Assembly (NCBI GenBank): GCA_052146895.1
Contig: JBKQLZ010000255.1
Coordinates: 1-38,434, forward strand
From: Palsa-601 sp052146895
GTDB taxonomy: Bacteria; Actinomycetota; Acidimicrobiia; Acidimicrobiales; Bog-793
Direction: 5' to 3'
DNA: 38,434 bases
A program made the position numbers and the translations under genes. Positions 14,416 to 23,586 of the stretch are shown here, piece after piece. The notes under the pieces are model-generated. The model worked only from the letters and a program-made list of their open reading frames with translations, did no database searches and was not told the origin of the DNA. The number at the start of each line of letters is the position of its first letter. Position 1 is the stretch's first letter.

Positions 14416-16446
14416 TCAGGGCGCCGGAGCCGACCCCGAGACGCTGACACGACCCCCCGCTGATGACTCGGCTGATCCTGTGAACTGCGCGACTGCGCTC
14501 TCCCCGAAGAGCGGGAAGGTCGCATTGAGCGAGACGGTGGCATGATCATTTGCCGTCACCGTGAGGCGCGCCGACACGGGCGCTCCGATGGTGACGACTC
14601 CCGAGACGAAGACGCCCGGAACGAGCTCGTCCTCACTCAGGTGGAGGGTCAAGTTGTCGACAGTGACGCGCCCGCCGTAGAGGCCGTCGTCAGGCGAGAT
14701 ACCGAGGGCCCACGACCGGAAGACCGCGTCGCCCGCGGTGAGGATCCCGGCACTTGCCATGCGCAAGGCCCACGAATCGGTGCTGCCCGCAGTCACCCGG
14801 GTAGGCAGGGGAGCGGTTCCGAGCCGCGAGGGGTATGAGCCGACCGCTCGGATGCCGGGTACCGAAGCGGCGCACGACGCGTCGAGGTGACGGAGCTTCG
14901 AAGGATCCGCCACGAAGGCTTGGATGATCGACGAGGCGCACCCGTAGATGTCACCCTCTCCGACGACGTGGGTCTCGTTCGCGAACTCGATGTAACGGTG
15001 ATCGCCTCCGATCTCGCGTTCGACGACCGGGATGCCAGAAGCGGGAGTCCACGTGTCGAGCTCACCGCCGAGGATCAGCACGGGCATATTGGCGGGCAGT
15101 AGCGGCGGGGACTTTGCCACGGGTGGCTTGGCATATTCAGGCGGCGGCCAGTCGAGACACGCAGTGAAGTTCTCCGTGTTCTGATCCATCGACAACCACT
15201 CTGAGACAGTGAAAGGGGCGAAGGTCCCGCTACCTACAGCTGCTTGCCGCTCGCGCAGCTGCTTTCGCCGCCTCGGTATCGACGCTCGCATCGAGTAGAG
15301 CTGGGGGTAGTCGAGACACGAGACCGCCATGTACAGCCCGACGGAATATGAGCCTACGGGTTGGTTGAAGTAAGCCTCGTCGAGGTTCAGCCGCTGGGCG
15401 TAGAGCCGGAGGAGCGGGGCAGCTTGACCGTCGTCCAGCCATGCCCGCGCTGCCGCGTCGATCGACCGGTAGTCGAGCGGGTCCTCCGCCGTATCGCTCA
15501 CCAAGTTCAACAGCCCGACCACTCCCATCGTCACGTGCTCCTCGGCGCCGAACGGCCCGGGTACCTCTCCCGAGATCGCATGTGCGCGAAGCGACGCCGC
15601 GAGCGCCTCCATCCGCGGCCAGGACTTGCCGCCGGCCGCGGCGCACGCGGCGCTGCGAGCACAGGCGGTCTCGAAGTCGGCCGGCATATCTTGGATCGTC
15701 GAGCGGTACCAGGGGTCAAGGTCGAGGATCTGGTAGGTCGAGTCGAGGATCAAGCTGTGGATCAGCGCCGGGTACCGGGACGCGAACACCTGCGCGAACC
15801 ACGAGCCGTAGGAGTCCCCGTAGAGGCTGACCTGGCTCAGGCCGAGGCGGCGGATGACCGCCGCCACGTCGTCGGCCGCCGGAGCTGAGGTGAACAGGTC
15901 GGAGCCGTGCAGGTAACCCCCGCCGCGGAACTTCCAGCGACGGTCGAGGCCGGCGCCGCACGCCCCGACGAGCTGCTGGAAGCGGGGCGTGTCAGTGGCA
16001 CCGCTGTAGCGCTGGAGACGCGCACAGCGAATGGGCGTCGAGCAGCCCGTGCCACGGAGGTCGACGGCGAGGAGGTTGTAGCGCTCGACCAACGCGCCGT
16101 ACATCTCCAAGTAGCCGGGGACCGAGCCGATCGTCGGGTACCCCGGACCTCCCTCGACTGGCAAGAGTGTCCCGAGGGCCGGAGCCTTGACATCGGTCGC
16201 GGGATACCAGCGGAAGCAGACGGTTATGGACGGGCCCGAGGAGGCCTGCCAGTCGAGGGGGACCTGGGTTGTCCCGCAGTACGCGGTCGGTCCGAGCTGG
16301 CAGCGGGACAGCTCGAAGGAGCCGACCTTGAGATGGCTCGGTCTGCTCCTCGTCGCGGCCGATGCGCCTCCACCGCCACCTACTGCCGCGCCTGCCAGCA
16401 CGACCGCCGACGTCACCAGGATGGGCCCGAGTCCACTGCGTCCCAT
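14416..16446 (-). CDS. Secreted tripeptidyl-aminopeptidase-like alpha/beta hydrolase
   Basis: A 676-residue exported enzyme. The signal peptide is residues 1 to about 31 (GPILVTSAVVLAGAAVGG, then ASAATRS). The alpha/beta-hydrolase core has the oxyanion segment PVEGGPGYPTIGS, LLAVDLRGTGCS, the nucleophile elbow LYGDSYGSWFA, the acid in GGELDTWTP and the histidine in ANETHVVG, all as in SCO/Streptomyces tripeptidyl aminopeptidases with a TAP-like C-terminal domain. Cysteine pairs fit an extracellular protein. A further C-terminal region of about 150 residues is beta-rich and resembles no domain I can name. It starts with ATG 16446, preceded on its strand by GAGGTG with 7-nt spacing. It is divergent from another secreted hydrolase with only 25 bp between them. 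Confidence 0.85.
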   Translation of the reverse strand: MGRSGLGPILVTSAVVLAGAAVGGGGGASAATRSRPSHLKVGSFELSRCQLGPTAYCGTTQVPLDWQASSGPSITVCFRWYPATDVKAPALGTLLPVEGGPGYPTIGSVPGYLEMYGALVERYNLLAVDLRGTGCSTPIRCARLQRYSGATDTPRFQQLVGACGAGLDRRWKFRGGGYLHGSDLFTSAPAADDVAAVIRRLGLSQVSLYGDSYGSWFAQVFASRYPALIHSLILDSTYQILDLDPWYRSTIQDMPADFETACARSAACAAAGGKSWPRMEALAASLRAHAISGEVPGPFGAEEHVTMGVVGLLNLVSDTAEDPLDYRSIDAAARAWLDDGQAAPLLRLYAQRLNLDEAYFNQPVGSYSVGLYMAVSCLDYPQLYSMRASIPRRRKQLRERQAAVGSGTFAPFTVSEWLSMDQNTENFTACLDWPPPEYAKPPVAKSPPLLPANMPVLILGGELDTWTPASGIPVVEREIGGDHRYIEFANETHVVGEGDIYGCASSIIQAFVADPSKLRHLDASCAASVPGIRAVGSYPSRLGTAPLPTRVTAGSTDSWALRMASAGILTAGDAVFRSWALGISPDDGLYGGRVTVDNLTLHLSEDELVPGVFVSGVVTIGAPVSARLTVTANDHATVSLNATFPLFGESAVAQFTGSAESSAGGRVSVSGSAPAP

Positions 16447-16459
16447 ACGGCTACACCTC

Positions 16460-16465
16460 TAGCAT
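16460..16465 (+). promoter_or_regulatory. Leaderless -10 box TAGCAT for the CocE-like hydrolase gene
   Basis: TAGCAT ends 6 nt before GTG 16472 inside a 25-bp divergent gap. The same bases on the other strand include the ribosome site of the minus-strand hydrolase, so control signals of both genes share this short gap and must extend into the opposite coding region. Confidence 0.5.
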
Positions 16466-16471
16466 GCGAAG

Positions 16472-18343
16472 GTGACTCGCCGCCGAACACTTTCCGTCTT
16501 CCCGATCGCAATGGTCATGGGCCTACTTGTGGCCACGAGCGCCGCCGGAGCTGGAACCGCCGCCCGACCTGTGGCGGCATCGCTGCGCCCGCTCGGTACG
16601 GAGCCTCCGCCGCCTGCCGTACCTCATCCCTTCGGCAAGCTGAAGTGTGTGCCCGAGCATGGCGTCCGGTTCTGCCAGGGCAACGGGACGACTGAGCGCG
16701 TGCCGAGCTTCGACGGGGTCCCGCTCGACGCGGACGTGACGCTCCCAGCGGCCGGGAGAGGCCCGTTCCCGCTCATCGTGATGCTTCACGGCCTCGACGG
16801 GAACAAGACAAACTTCGAGTCAACGAGCGATGACGGCGGCATCGACAACGTCACCTTCGCTTCCAAGGGTTGGGCCGTCCTCACGTACACGGCCCGCGGC
16901 TTTGGCAACTCGTGCGGGACGGCTGCTTCACGTAGTGACACGCCGGCTTGCGCCAAAGGTTGGATCCACCTTGCCGACCAGCGATACGAGATCCGCGACA
17001 CGCAGTACCTAACAGGCATGCTCGTGGACGAAGGCCTCGTAAAGCCGTCGATAGCCGTGACGGGCGTCTCCTACGGCGGGGGACAGACGCTCGAGCTCGC
17101 GATGTTGAAGAACAGGATGCGGCTCACCAACGGGAAGATCGTCCCATGGGTCAGTCCTAAGCATCACGTCCCGATGTCGATCGGCGCGGCGTATGCGATG
17201 TGGGGCTGGGACGATCTCGTAACTTCTCTGGACCCGAATGGGGCGCTTCTGACCGACAAGTACACGAAAGCTGCTGACGATGTCAGCCCGGCCGGAGTCG
17301 AGAAACAGTCATGGAACAACCTCCTCTACGGTGCCACCACGCTCTATTACCTTGCGCCGCCCGGAGCAGACCCCTCCGCCGACCTGACCGACTGGTACAA
17401 GGCCATCAGCGCGGGCGAGCCCTACTCCGCGACTGACCTCTCGGACCTGAGGCAGATCCAGACGTACCACTCGGCGATCGGCATTCCGATGGCTCCCGGT
17501 GGTCCCGCACCGACCGTCATGCAGAACGGGTGGACCGACACTCTCTTCCCGGTCTCAGAAGCCCTCCATTGGTCCGAACGCTACGCAGCCGACCACGCCG
17601 ATCCGCCTCTTCTCCAGATCTTCGACGACGTCGGTCACGGCTGGGCGCACAACAAGCCCGCTGACGTGGCCTTGCAGACAGCGGACGCGATCGCGTTCCT
17701 GGACGACGAGATGATCTCCCACACCCCGCCGGAGACCGGCGTTGTCGCGATCGGGACGACTTGTCCGTCGAAAGCGGCCTCCCATCCGATGCTCTCGGCG
17801 AAGTCCTGGACAGCCCTCCAGATCGCCCAGCTCAACTTCGCGGACGTAAAGGCTCAGGTCGTCACCTCTTCGGGCGGCAGCTCGGTCGTCGCCGCCTCGC
17901 TCAATCCTGCGTACTCCTCGGCCTACTGCCAGGCGCTGTCGAGTGCCAAGGAGCCTGGCACGGCTGCCTATGTCGTCGTGCCGAAGAGCTCCAAGTCGAA
18001 GGTCATCATCGGTGCACTGCGGGTCCATGCAACTCTCAAGGTCACCGGGAACTACCCCGAGCTGGTAGGACGCCTCTGGGACGTCAACCTCAGCAACGGG
18101 ACCCGGCAGCTCGTGGAAGCTGGCGTCTACCGCCCGGCAGTGAATCAAGCGGCCGGTACCAAGAAGACGGCGGTCGGGGCGACGAAGGCAACCTTCGAGC
18201 TCTCCCCAAACCTTTGGACGCTGCCGGCAGGGCACGAGCTCGACCTCGAGTTGGTGGGGAGCACGTCCCCTTGGTTCCGCGCGTCGAACGGCACCTTCTC
18301 CATCGCTGTCTCCCAGGTCAGCGGCTCGATAGGAACCCTCTGA
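16472..18343 (+). CDS. Secreted CocE/X-Pro dipeptidyl-peptidase-like hydrolase
   Basis: A 623-residue exported protein of the S15/CocE group. The signal peptide has a hydrophobic core FPIAMVMGLLVATSAAGA with a probable cleavage near residue 30. The alpha/beta-hydrolase core shows LIVMLHGLDGNKTN, YTARGFGNSCG, the nucleophile elbow GVSYGGGQ, the acid in NGWTDTLFP and the histidine in DVGHGWAHN. The final 150 residues form the beta-rich domain usual for CocE/X-Pro peptidases (IIGALRVHATLKVTG, WTLPAGHELDLELVG). The substrate may be a peptide or an ester. It starts with GTG 16472, 6 nt after TAGCAT. It is divergent from, and may be co-regulated with, the TAP-like hydrolase. It ends 107 bp before the promoter-bearing gap of the gamma-glutamylation operon. 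Confidence 0.86.
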   Translation: MTRRRTLSVFPIAMVMGLLVATSAAGAGTAARPVAASLRPLGTEPPPPAVPHPFGKLKCVPEHGVRFCQGNGTTERVPSFDGVPLDADVTLPAAGRGPFPLIVMLHGLDGNKTNFESTSDDGGIDNVTFASKGWAVLTYTARGFGNSCGTAASRSDTPACAKGWIHLADQRYEIRDTQYLTGMLVDEGLVKPSIAVTGVSYGGGQTLELAMLKNRMRLTNGKIVPWVSPKHHVPMSIGAAYAMWGWDDLVTSLDPNGALLTDKYTKAADDVSPAGVEKQSWNNLLYGATTLYYLAPPGADPSADLTDWYKAISAGEPYSATDLSDLRQIQTYHSAIGIPMAPGGPAPTVMQNGWTDTLFPVSEALHWSERYAADHADPPLLQIFDDVGHGWAHNKPADVALQTADAIAFLDDEMISHTPPETGVVAIGTTCPSKAASHPMLSAKSWTALQIAQLNFADVKAQVVTSSGGSSVVAASLNPAYSSAYCQALSSAKEPGTAAYVVVPKSSKSKVIIGALRVHATLKVTGNYPELVGRLWDVNLSNGTRQLVEAGVYRPAVNQAAGTKKTAVGATKATFELSPNLWTLPAGHELDLELVGSTSPWFRASNGTFSIAVSQVSGSIGTL

Positions 18344-18376
18344 GGAACGCCGCAGCAACCGACTAGGAAGGAGTGC

Positions 18377-18405
18377 TTGACACTGCCCCTCTCACCTGCT
18401 CCCAT
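18377..18405 (+). promoter_or_regulatory. Sigma-70-type promoter of the gamma-glutamylation operon
   Basis: A perfect -35 hexamer TTGACA (18377-18382) is followed after 17 bp by TCCCAT (18400-18405), a weaker -10. The start of transcription would be near 18412, giving a leader of about 39 nt that contains an inverted repeat and a GAGGGGG ribosome site before ATG 18451. The weak -10 is typical of a regulated promoter. Confidence 0.6.
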
Positions 18406-18421
18406 GTGCGCCAGGGAATCG

Positions 18422-18435
18422 TGAACGAGCGTTCA
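18422..18435 (+). promoter_or_regulatory. Palindromic operator in the gamma-glutamylation operon leader
   Basis: TGAACG-AG-CGTTCA is a perfect 6-bp-arm inverted repeat about 10 nt downstream of the predicted transcription start. Size and form fit a TetR- or GntR-type dimeric repressor. No regulator gene is part of the operon, so the protein must be encoded elsewhere. Confidence 0.6.
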
Positions 18436-18450
18436 AAGAGGGGGTCGTAA

Positions 18451-20025
18451 ATGTCAACGATCAGCGGCGCAGGCCCCGGCGGTAGTCACACCGTCGACGA
18501 CGACACCGCAAAGCTCCATTCGCTCGGGTACGCCCAGGAGCTGCGGCGGCGCATGGGTGGATTCTCGAACTTCGCCGTCTCCTTCACGATCATCTCGGTG
18601 CTGTCGGGATGCCTGACGCTCTTCTATTTCGGCATGAGCTATGGCGGCCCGGTCGACCTCGTCTGGGGATGGATCGTCGTCGGGCTCGCAACGACCGTCG
18701 TCGGTCTCGGGATGGCGGAGATCGCGTCCGCTTACCCGACTGCCGGTGGGCTGTACTACTGGTCGGCCCGGCTCGCCAAGAACCAGCCAGGCGCCTGGAG
18801 CTGGTTCACGGGCTGGTTCAACCTCCTCGGGCAAGTGGCAATCACGGCGGGCATCGACTTCGGCTTCGCGACGTTCTTTGCGTTCTTCTTGAACATGGTC
18901 GCGAACTACCCGACCTCTGAGGGCTGGGTACTCGTCATCTACGCTGGGATATTGGCCATCCACGGCCTGCTGAACACGTTCGGTGTCACCGTCGTAGCGC
19001 TCCTCTCGGACGTGAGCGTGTGGTGGCACATCATCGGCGTGCTCATCATCGCAATCTCGCTCGCTTTCCTCCCGGCCCACCACGCGAGCGCCTCGTTCGT
19101 CTTCACCAAGTTCATCAACAACACCGCCTGGCACAACTCGCTCTACGTGTTCATGCTCGGCTTCTTGATGGCGCAGTACACCTTCACCGGGTACGACGCC
19201 TCCGCACACATGTCGGAGGAGACCCACAACGCGGACCTCGCAGCACCGCGCGGGATCGTGAGCTCGATCGTCGTGTCGCTCGTCGCTGGTTTTGTGCTGA
19301 TCCTCGCGCTCACCTTCGCGCTGCCGGAGAACCTGAAGGCGTACGTCCCTATCGCCAACAACTACGCGGCGCCTGTGCAGATCTGGATCAACGCCCTCGG
19401 CCGCCACTTTGCAGAGTTCCTTCTGGTCATCGCGTTCATGGCGCAGGCGTTCTGCGGAATGGCATCTGTCACGGCCAACTCCCGCATGATCTACGCCTTC
19501 TCGCGTGACGGCGCCGTCCCGGGACACCGCTTCTGGCACCGCATCAACCCCCGCACCCGGACGCCCACGAACGCCATCTGGCTCGCGGTCGTGTTCGCTT
19601 TCCTGCTTGCGCTGCCGGCCAAGTGGAACACCACCGCCTACGCGGCCGTGACCTCGATCGCGACGATCGGCCTCTACATCGCATACATATTGCCGACGCT
19701 GCTACGGCGTCTGCAGGGCCGCAACTTCCAGGGAGGGCGCTGGAGCCTGGGGCGCTGGAGCCCGATCGTGGGCTGGGTCGGGATCATCTGGGTGGCCTTC
19801 ATCTCGATCCTGTTCATGCTGCCCGAGGTATCGCCCATCAACCACGACACCTTCAACTACGCGCCGATCGCTGTCGGAGTGGTGCTCCTGCTCTCCGGCG
19901 GCTGGTGGCTCATCAGCGCCCACACGTGGTTCAAGGGACCGAAGGCGCAGGGCGATGAGGCCCAGCTCGCGGCAATCGAGGCCGAGTTCACGAACGTCGA
20001 GCGCGAGCTCGAGGAGGTCGATTGA
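18451..20025 (+). CDS. APC-superfamily amino acid/polyamine permease
   Basis: A 524-residue membrane protein with about 12 hydrophobic segments. The opening GGFSNFAVSFTIISVLSGC, the second-helix region GLGMAEIASAYPTAGGLYYW and the TGYDASAHMSEET segment mark the APC family group that carries GABA, choline-like amines, ethanolamine and polyamines. Both ends are predicted to be cytoplasmic, and the acidic tail is rich in Glu. It starts with ATG 18451 behind a good GAGGGGG site. It is the first gene of a six-gene operon, and its stop overlaps the ligase start by 4 nt (TTGA), so it most likely imports the amine that the operon degrades. The substrate itself cannot be read from sequence. Confidence 0.9.
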   Translation: MSTISGAGPGGSHTVDDDTAKLHSLGYAQELRRRMGGFSNFAVSFTIISVLSGCLTLFYFGMSYGGPVDLVWGWIVVGLATTVVGLGMAEIASAYPTAGGLYYWSARLAKNQPGAWSWFTGWFNLLGQVAITAGIDFGFATFFAFFLNMVANYPTSEGWVLVIYAGILAIHGLLNTFGVTVVALLSDVSVWWHIIGVLIIAISLAFLPAHHASASFVFTKFINNTAWHNSLYVFMLGFLMAQYTFTGYDASAHMSEETHNADLAAPRGIVSSIVVSLVAGFVLILALTFALPENLKAYVPIANNYAAPVQIWINALGRHFAEFLLVIAFMAQAFCGMASVTANSRMIYAFSRDGAVPGHRFWHRINPRTRTPTNAIWLAVVFAFLLALPAKWNTTAYAAVTSIATIGLYIAYILPTLLRRLQGRNFQGGRWSLGRWSPIVGWVGIIWVAFISILFMLPEVSPINHDTFNYAPIAVGVVLLLSGGWWLISAHTWFKGPKAQGDEAQLAAIEAEFTNVERELEEVD

Positions 20026-21386
20026 GCTTGTCGCGAAGTCGCCTCAACTTCAGCCAACTGGAGGAGGCGGTGGAGGACGGTCTCGTTGACACCGTCCTCG
20101 TGGTCATCACAGACATGCAAGGGAGATTGCAGGGCAAGCGTTGTGATGCTCGTTTTTTCCTTGAGGAAGTTGCCGAGCACGCGACCGAGGGCTGCAGCTA
20201 CCTGATGGCCGTCGACGTCGACATGAACACCGTCGACGGCTATGCCATGTCGTCCTGGGGCACCGGCTACGGCGACTTCGTGATGCGTCCCGATCTTGCA
20301 TCCCTCCGCGTGCTGCCCTGGCACGAGCGCTCCGTCCTCTGCCACGCGGATCTCACGTGGGAGGACGACTCTCCGGTCGAGCCCTCGCCCCGCCGGATCC
20401 TCCAGCGCCAGAACGACCGGCTGACCGAGCGGGGCTGGACTGGGTATGCGGGCACAGAGCTCGAGTTCATCCTCTTCGAGGACACCTACGAGGACGCCTG
20501 GCGCAACGGCTATCGCGACATGACCCCCTCGAATAGCTACAACGTGGACTACTCGATACTGGGCACTTCGCGGGTCGAGCCGCTCCTCGGTCGGATAAGG
20601 CGCGAGATGAGCGGTGCGGGCATGACGGTCGAGTCTGTCAAGGGCGAGTGCAATCTCGGACAACACGAGATCGCGTTCAAGTACGGCGAGCTGGTTCCGA
20701 AGGCGGACGAGCACGCCCTGTACAAGACGGGGGCAAAAGAGATTGCGGCCCAAGAGGGCTGTTCTTTGACATTCATGGCGAAGTTCGACCAGCGGGAAGG
20801 CAACAGCTGTCACATCCACTTCTCGCTGCGCGACTCCGATGGCGAGCCCGTCTTCGCTGGCAAGGGCGAGCACGGGAAGTCCGCTCTGTTCGACTCATTC
20901 CTTGCGGGCCTGCTTGCGACCCTGCCTGAGTTCACACTCTTGCTCGCCCCCAACATCAACAGCTACAAGCGTTACGCAGTTGGCTCATTCGCGCCGACAG
21001 CGATTGCGTGGGGACGCGACAACCGGACCTGCGCCTACCGTCTCGTTGGCCACGGGCCGTCGCTTCGCGTCGAGTGCCGAGTGCCGGGAGGTGACGTCAA
21101 CCCGTATCTGGCAATAGCTGCAATGGTGGCCGGTGGGTTGCACGGGATCGACAACAGCCTGCCGCTCGAGCCCGCGTGCCCCGGCAACGCCTACGTCGCA
21201 GATCTCCCCCGCGTCCCGAGCACGCTCTGGGAAGCGGCTGCGCTGTTCGAGAAGAGCACGGTCGCCCGCGCCGCGTTTTCCGACGAGGTTGTGGACCACT
21301 ACTGCAACATGGCGCGGGTGGAGCTCGCTGCCTTCGAGTCCGCCGTGACCGACTGGGAGCGGTACCGCTGCTTCGAGCGGCTCTGA
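20022..21386 (+). CDS. Gamma-glutamylamine synthetase (glutamine synthetase-like, PuuA/GlnA3-GlnA4 type)
   Basis: A 454-residue glutamine-synthetase-fold ligase. The active-site blocks are visible in order: GTELEFILF, VKGECNLGQHEI, GNSCHIHFSL, NINSYKRYAVGSFAP and RVECRVPGGDVNPYLA, giving the metal-binding Glu/His and the Arg-x-Glu-x-Arg phosphate site. The N-terminal VDTVLVVITDMQGRLQGKR pattern belongs to PuuA and to actinobacterial GlnA3/GlnA4, which gamma-glutamylate polyamines or ethanolamine using ATP, not to housekeeping GlnA. No adenylylation-site region typical of GlnA is present. It starts with TTG 20022, overlapping the permease stop (TTGA), with GAGGAGG just upstream. Permease, aldehyde dehydrogenase and gamma-glutamyl hydrolase neighbours support amine catabolism. 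Confidence 0.88.
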   Translation: MSLSRSRLNFSQLEEAVEDGLVDTVLVVITDMQGRLQGKRCDARFFLEEVAEHATEGCSYLMAVDVDMNTVDGYAMSSWGTGYGDFVMRPDLASLRVLPWHERSVLCHADLTWEDDSPVEPSPRRILQRQNDRLTERGWTGYAGTELEFILFEDTYEDAWRNGYRDMTPSNSYNVDYSILGTSRVEPLLGRIRREMSGAGMTVESVKGECNLGQHEIAFKYGELVPKADEHALYKTGAKEIAAQEGCSLTFMAKFDQREGNSCHIHFSLRDSDGEPVFAGKGEHGKSALFDSFLAGLLATLPEFTLLLAPNINSYKRYAVGSFAPTAIAWGRDNRTCAYRLVGHGPSLRVECRVPGGDVNPYLAIAAMVAGGLHGIDNSLPLEPACPGNAYVADLPRVPSTLWEAAALFEKSTVARAAFSDEVVDHYCNMARVELAAFESAVTDWERYRCFERL

Positions 21387-21442
21387 GTGATCCATCGCCT
21401 CCCACTTCGCTCGAACCCCGCGCCGTCCGCTACAACAGTGCT

Positions 21443-22804
21443 GTGAGTCACGACGTCATCAGCCCGGTCGACGAGACCGTCATCGTGTCAATCGAGCAGG
21501 TCGACGCCGACGGTGTCAACGCTGCGATCACGAGGGCAGTTCAGGCCCAGGGCAAGTGGGCGAGCGTTGCTCCCGGCGATCGCGCGAGGTTGCTGCGACG
21601 CGCCGCCGAAGCCATCGACGCCGCGAGTGAAGAGCTCGCACAGCTCGAAGTGCGCAACTCCGGTCACACGATCTCGAACGCTCGGTGGGAGGCCGGGAAC
21701 GTCCGGGACGTCCTCAACTACTACGCCGGTGCCCCCGAGCGTCACTTCGGCAGGCAGATCCCCGTGGCCGGAGGTGTCGACATCACGTTCCGGGAGCCGA
21801 TCGGCGTGGTCGGGATTATCGTCCCGTGGAACTTCCCGATGCCGATTGCCTCCTGGGGCTTCGCCCCGGCGCTCGCTGCCGGGAACGCCGTGGTGCTCAA
21901 GCCGGCCGAGCTGACTCCTCTTACCGCCATGCGGATCGCCGAGCTGTGCCACGAGGCCGGGATCCCCGAGGACGTGTTCCAGGTCTTGGCGGGTCGCGGG
22001 AGCATCGTCGGGTGGCGCTTCGTCACCCACGAGGCAGTACGCAAGATCTGCTTCACCGGCTCGACCGAGGTTGGCAAGCGGATCATGGCCGGCTGTGCCG
22101 ACCAGGTGAAGCGTGTCACGCTCGAGCTCGGCGGCAAGAGTGCCAACATCGTGTTCGCCGACGCCGACCTGGAGCGAGCTGCGGCCACTGCTCCTTCGTC
22201 GGTCTTCGACAACGCCGGGCAGGACTGCTGCGCGCGCTCCCGCCTCCTCGTCGAGAGGTCGGTCTACGACCATTTTCTCGAGCTGCTCGAGCCGGCGGTG
22301 AAGTCGTTCCGGGTGAAGGACCCCTCGGCCGACGACGCCGAGATGGGCCCGCTCATCAGCGCCGAGCAACGGCAGGCCGTCGCCTCGTTCGTGCCAGAGG
22401 GTGCGCCCGTGGCGTTCCAGGGATCGGTTCCCGACGGTCCCGGGTACTGGTTCCCGCCGACCGTGCTCGCTCCGATAGCGCCCGACGCCCGGGCCGTCAC
22501 GGAAGAGATCTTCGGTCCCGTGCTGGCGGTAGTGCCGTTCGAGGACGAGGCGGACGCGATCCGCATCGCCAACGACACTCCCTACGGCCTGTCCGGGTCG
22601 ATCTGGACGCGAGACGTCGGGCGCGCCTTCCGCGTCGCGCGCGCGGTCGAGACCGGAGCGCTGTCGGTCAACTCACACTCGTCGGTCCGCTACTGGACCC
22701 CGTTCGGCGGGTTCAAGCAGTCAGGTCTCGGTCGTGAGCTCGGCCCGGACGCGCTGGACGGTTTCAGCGAAGTGAAGAACGTGTTCATCTCAACAGGGGA
22801 GTGA
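21443..22804 (+). CDS. Aldehyde dehydrogenase (gamma-glutamyl-aminoaldehyde type by context)
   Basis: A 453-residue NAD(P)-dependent aldehyde dehydrogenase. Catalytic residues are N130 (VPWNFP), K153 (LKPAE), E228 (LELGGKSAN) and C262 (NAGQDCCA). It is about 35 residues shorter than typical members, partly because the loop after the ISAEQRQ segment is contracted. Context places it at the PuuC step, oxidising a gamma-glutamylated aminoaldehyde to the acid. The frame is open far upstream into the ligase gene, but GTG 21443 is chosen because the conserved sequence begins there and TACAAC lies 6 nt before it; the 56-bp gap after the ligase is the largest in the operon and may hold an internal promoter. 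It overlaps the region where the SDR ribosome site lies. Confidence 0.9.
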   Translation: MSHDVISPVDETVIVSIEQVDADGVNAAITRAVQAQGKWASVAPGDRARLLRRAAEAIDAASEELAQLEVRNSGHTISNARWEAGNVRDVLNYYAGAPERHFGRQIPVAGGVDITFREPIGVVGIIVPWNFPMPIASWGFAPALAAGNAVVLKPAELTPLTAMRIAELCHEAGIPEDVFQVLAGRGSIVGWRFVTHEAVRKICFTGSTEVGKRIMAGCADQVKRVTLELGGKSANIVFADADLERAAATAPSSVFDNAGQDCCARSRLLVERSVYDHFLELLEPAVKSFRVKDPSADDAEMGPLISAEQRQAVASFVPEGAPVAFQGSVPDGPGYWFPPTVLAPIAPDARAVTEEIFGPVLAVVPFEDEADAIRIANDTPYGLSGSIWTRDVGRAFRVARAVETGALSVNSHSSVRYWTPFGGFKQSGLGRELGPDALDGFSEVKNVFISTGE

Positions 22805-22812
22805 GGATCGTC

Positions 22813-23586
22813 ATGGGACGGCTCGATGACAAGGTGGCGGTTATCACCGGCGGCGCGAGCGGGATCGGCCGGGCCTCGGTGAAGCGGCTCGCGGCCGAAG
22901 GGGCAAACGTCGTCGTGGCAGATCTCGACGAGCAGCACGGCTCGGAGCTGGCAGCAGAGGTGAACGGTCTTTTCGTACGGGCCGACGTGACGAGCGCCTC
23001 CGATGTCGAGGCGATGTACGACGCTGCCATCTCGCGCTTCGGCGGCCTGGACGTCTGCTTCAACAACGCCGGCATCTCGCCACCGGACGACGACTCGATT
23101 CTCACGACCGACCTCGACGCGTGGCGCCGCGTGCAGGAAGTCAATCTCACGAGCGTCTACCTCTGCTGCAAGTCGGGGATCGCGAGGCTGCTCGAGCACG
23201 GCGGCGGAAGTGTCATAAACACTGCCTCCTTCGTGGCGGTCCTCGGAGCGGCCACCTCGCAGATCTCCTACACGGCCTCGAAGGGCGGGGTGCTCTCGAT
23301 GTCGCGCGAGCTCGGCGTGCAGTTCGCCCGCAAAGGGGTGCGTGTGAACGCCCTCTGCCCGGGACCAGTGAACACCCCACTCTTGCAGGAGCTGTTCGCG
23401 AAAGACCCCGAGCGCGCGGCCCGGCGACTCGTCCACGTCCCGATGGGCCGGTTCGGGGAGCCGGAGGAGATCGCCGCCGCCGTCGCGTTCCTCGCCTCCG
23501 ACGACGCCTCGTTCATCACGGCCTCGACGTTCATGGTCGACGGCGGGATCCATGCCGCATACGTCACACCCCTCGATAATGAGTAG
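22813..23586 (+). CDS. Short-chain dehydrogenase/reductase (classical SDR)
   Basis: A 257-residue classical SDR. The coenzyme motif TGGASGIG is at residues 12-19, D37 in VVADLD after strand 2 favours NAD+, NNAG is at 84-87, and the catalytic set is S139, Y153 and K157 (YTASK). The C-terminus SFITASTFMVDGG is usual for the family. It starts with ATG 22813, with GAGGA 5 nt upstream; GTG 22801 would overlap the aldehyde dehydrogenase stop (GTGA) and is an alternative. It lies where a Puu operon would have the FAD amine oxidase PuuB. The NAD preference and position suggest that it oxidises an alcohol, such as gamma-glutamyl-ethanolamide, to the aldehyde used by the preceding gene product. That role is inferred. 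Confidence 0.9.
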   Translation: MGRLDDKVAVITGGASGIGRASVKRLAAEGANVVVADLDEQHGSELAAEVNGLFVRADVTSASDVEAMYDAAISRFGGLDVCFNNAGISPPDDDSILTTDLDAWRRVQEVNLTSVYLCCKSGIARLLEHGGGSVINTASFVAVLGAATSQISYTASKGGVLSMSRELGVQFARKGVRVNALCPGPVNTPLLQELFAKDPERAARRLVHVPMGRFGEPEEIAAAVAFLASDDASFITASTFMVDGGIHAAYVTPLDNE

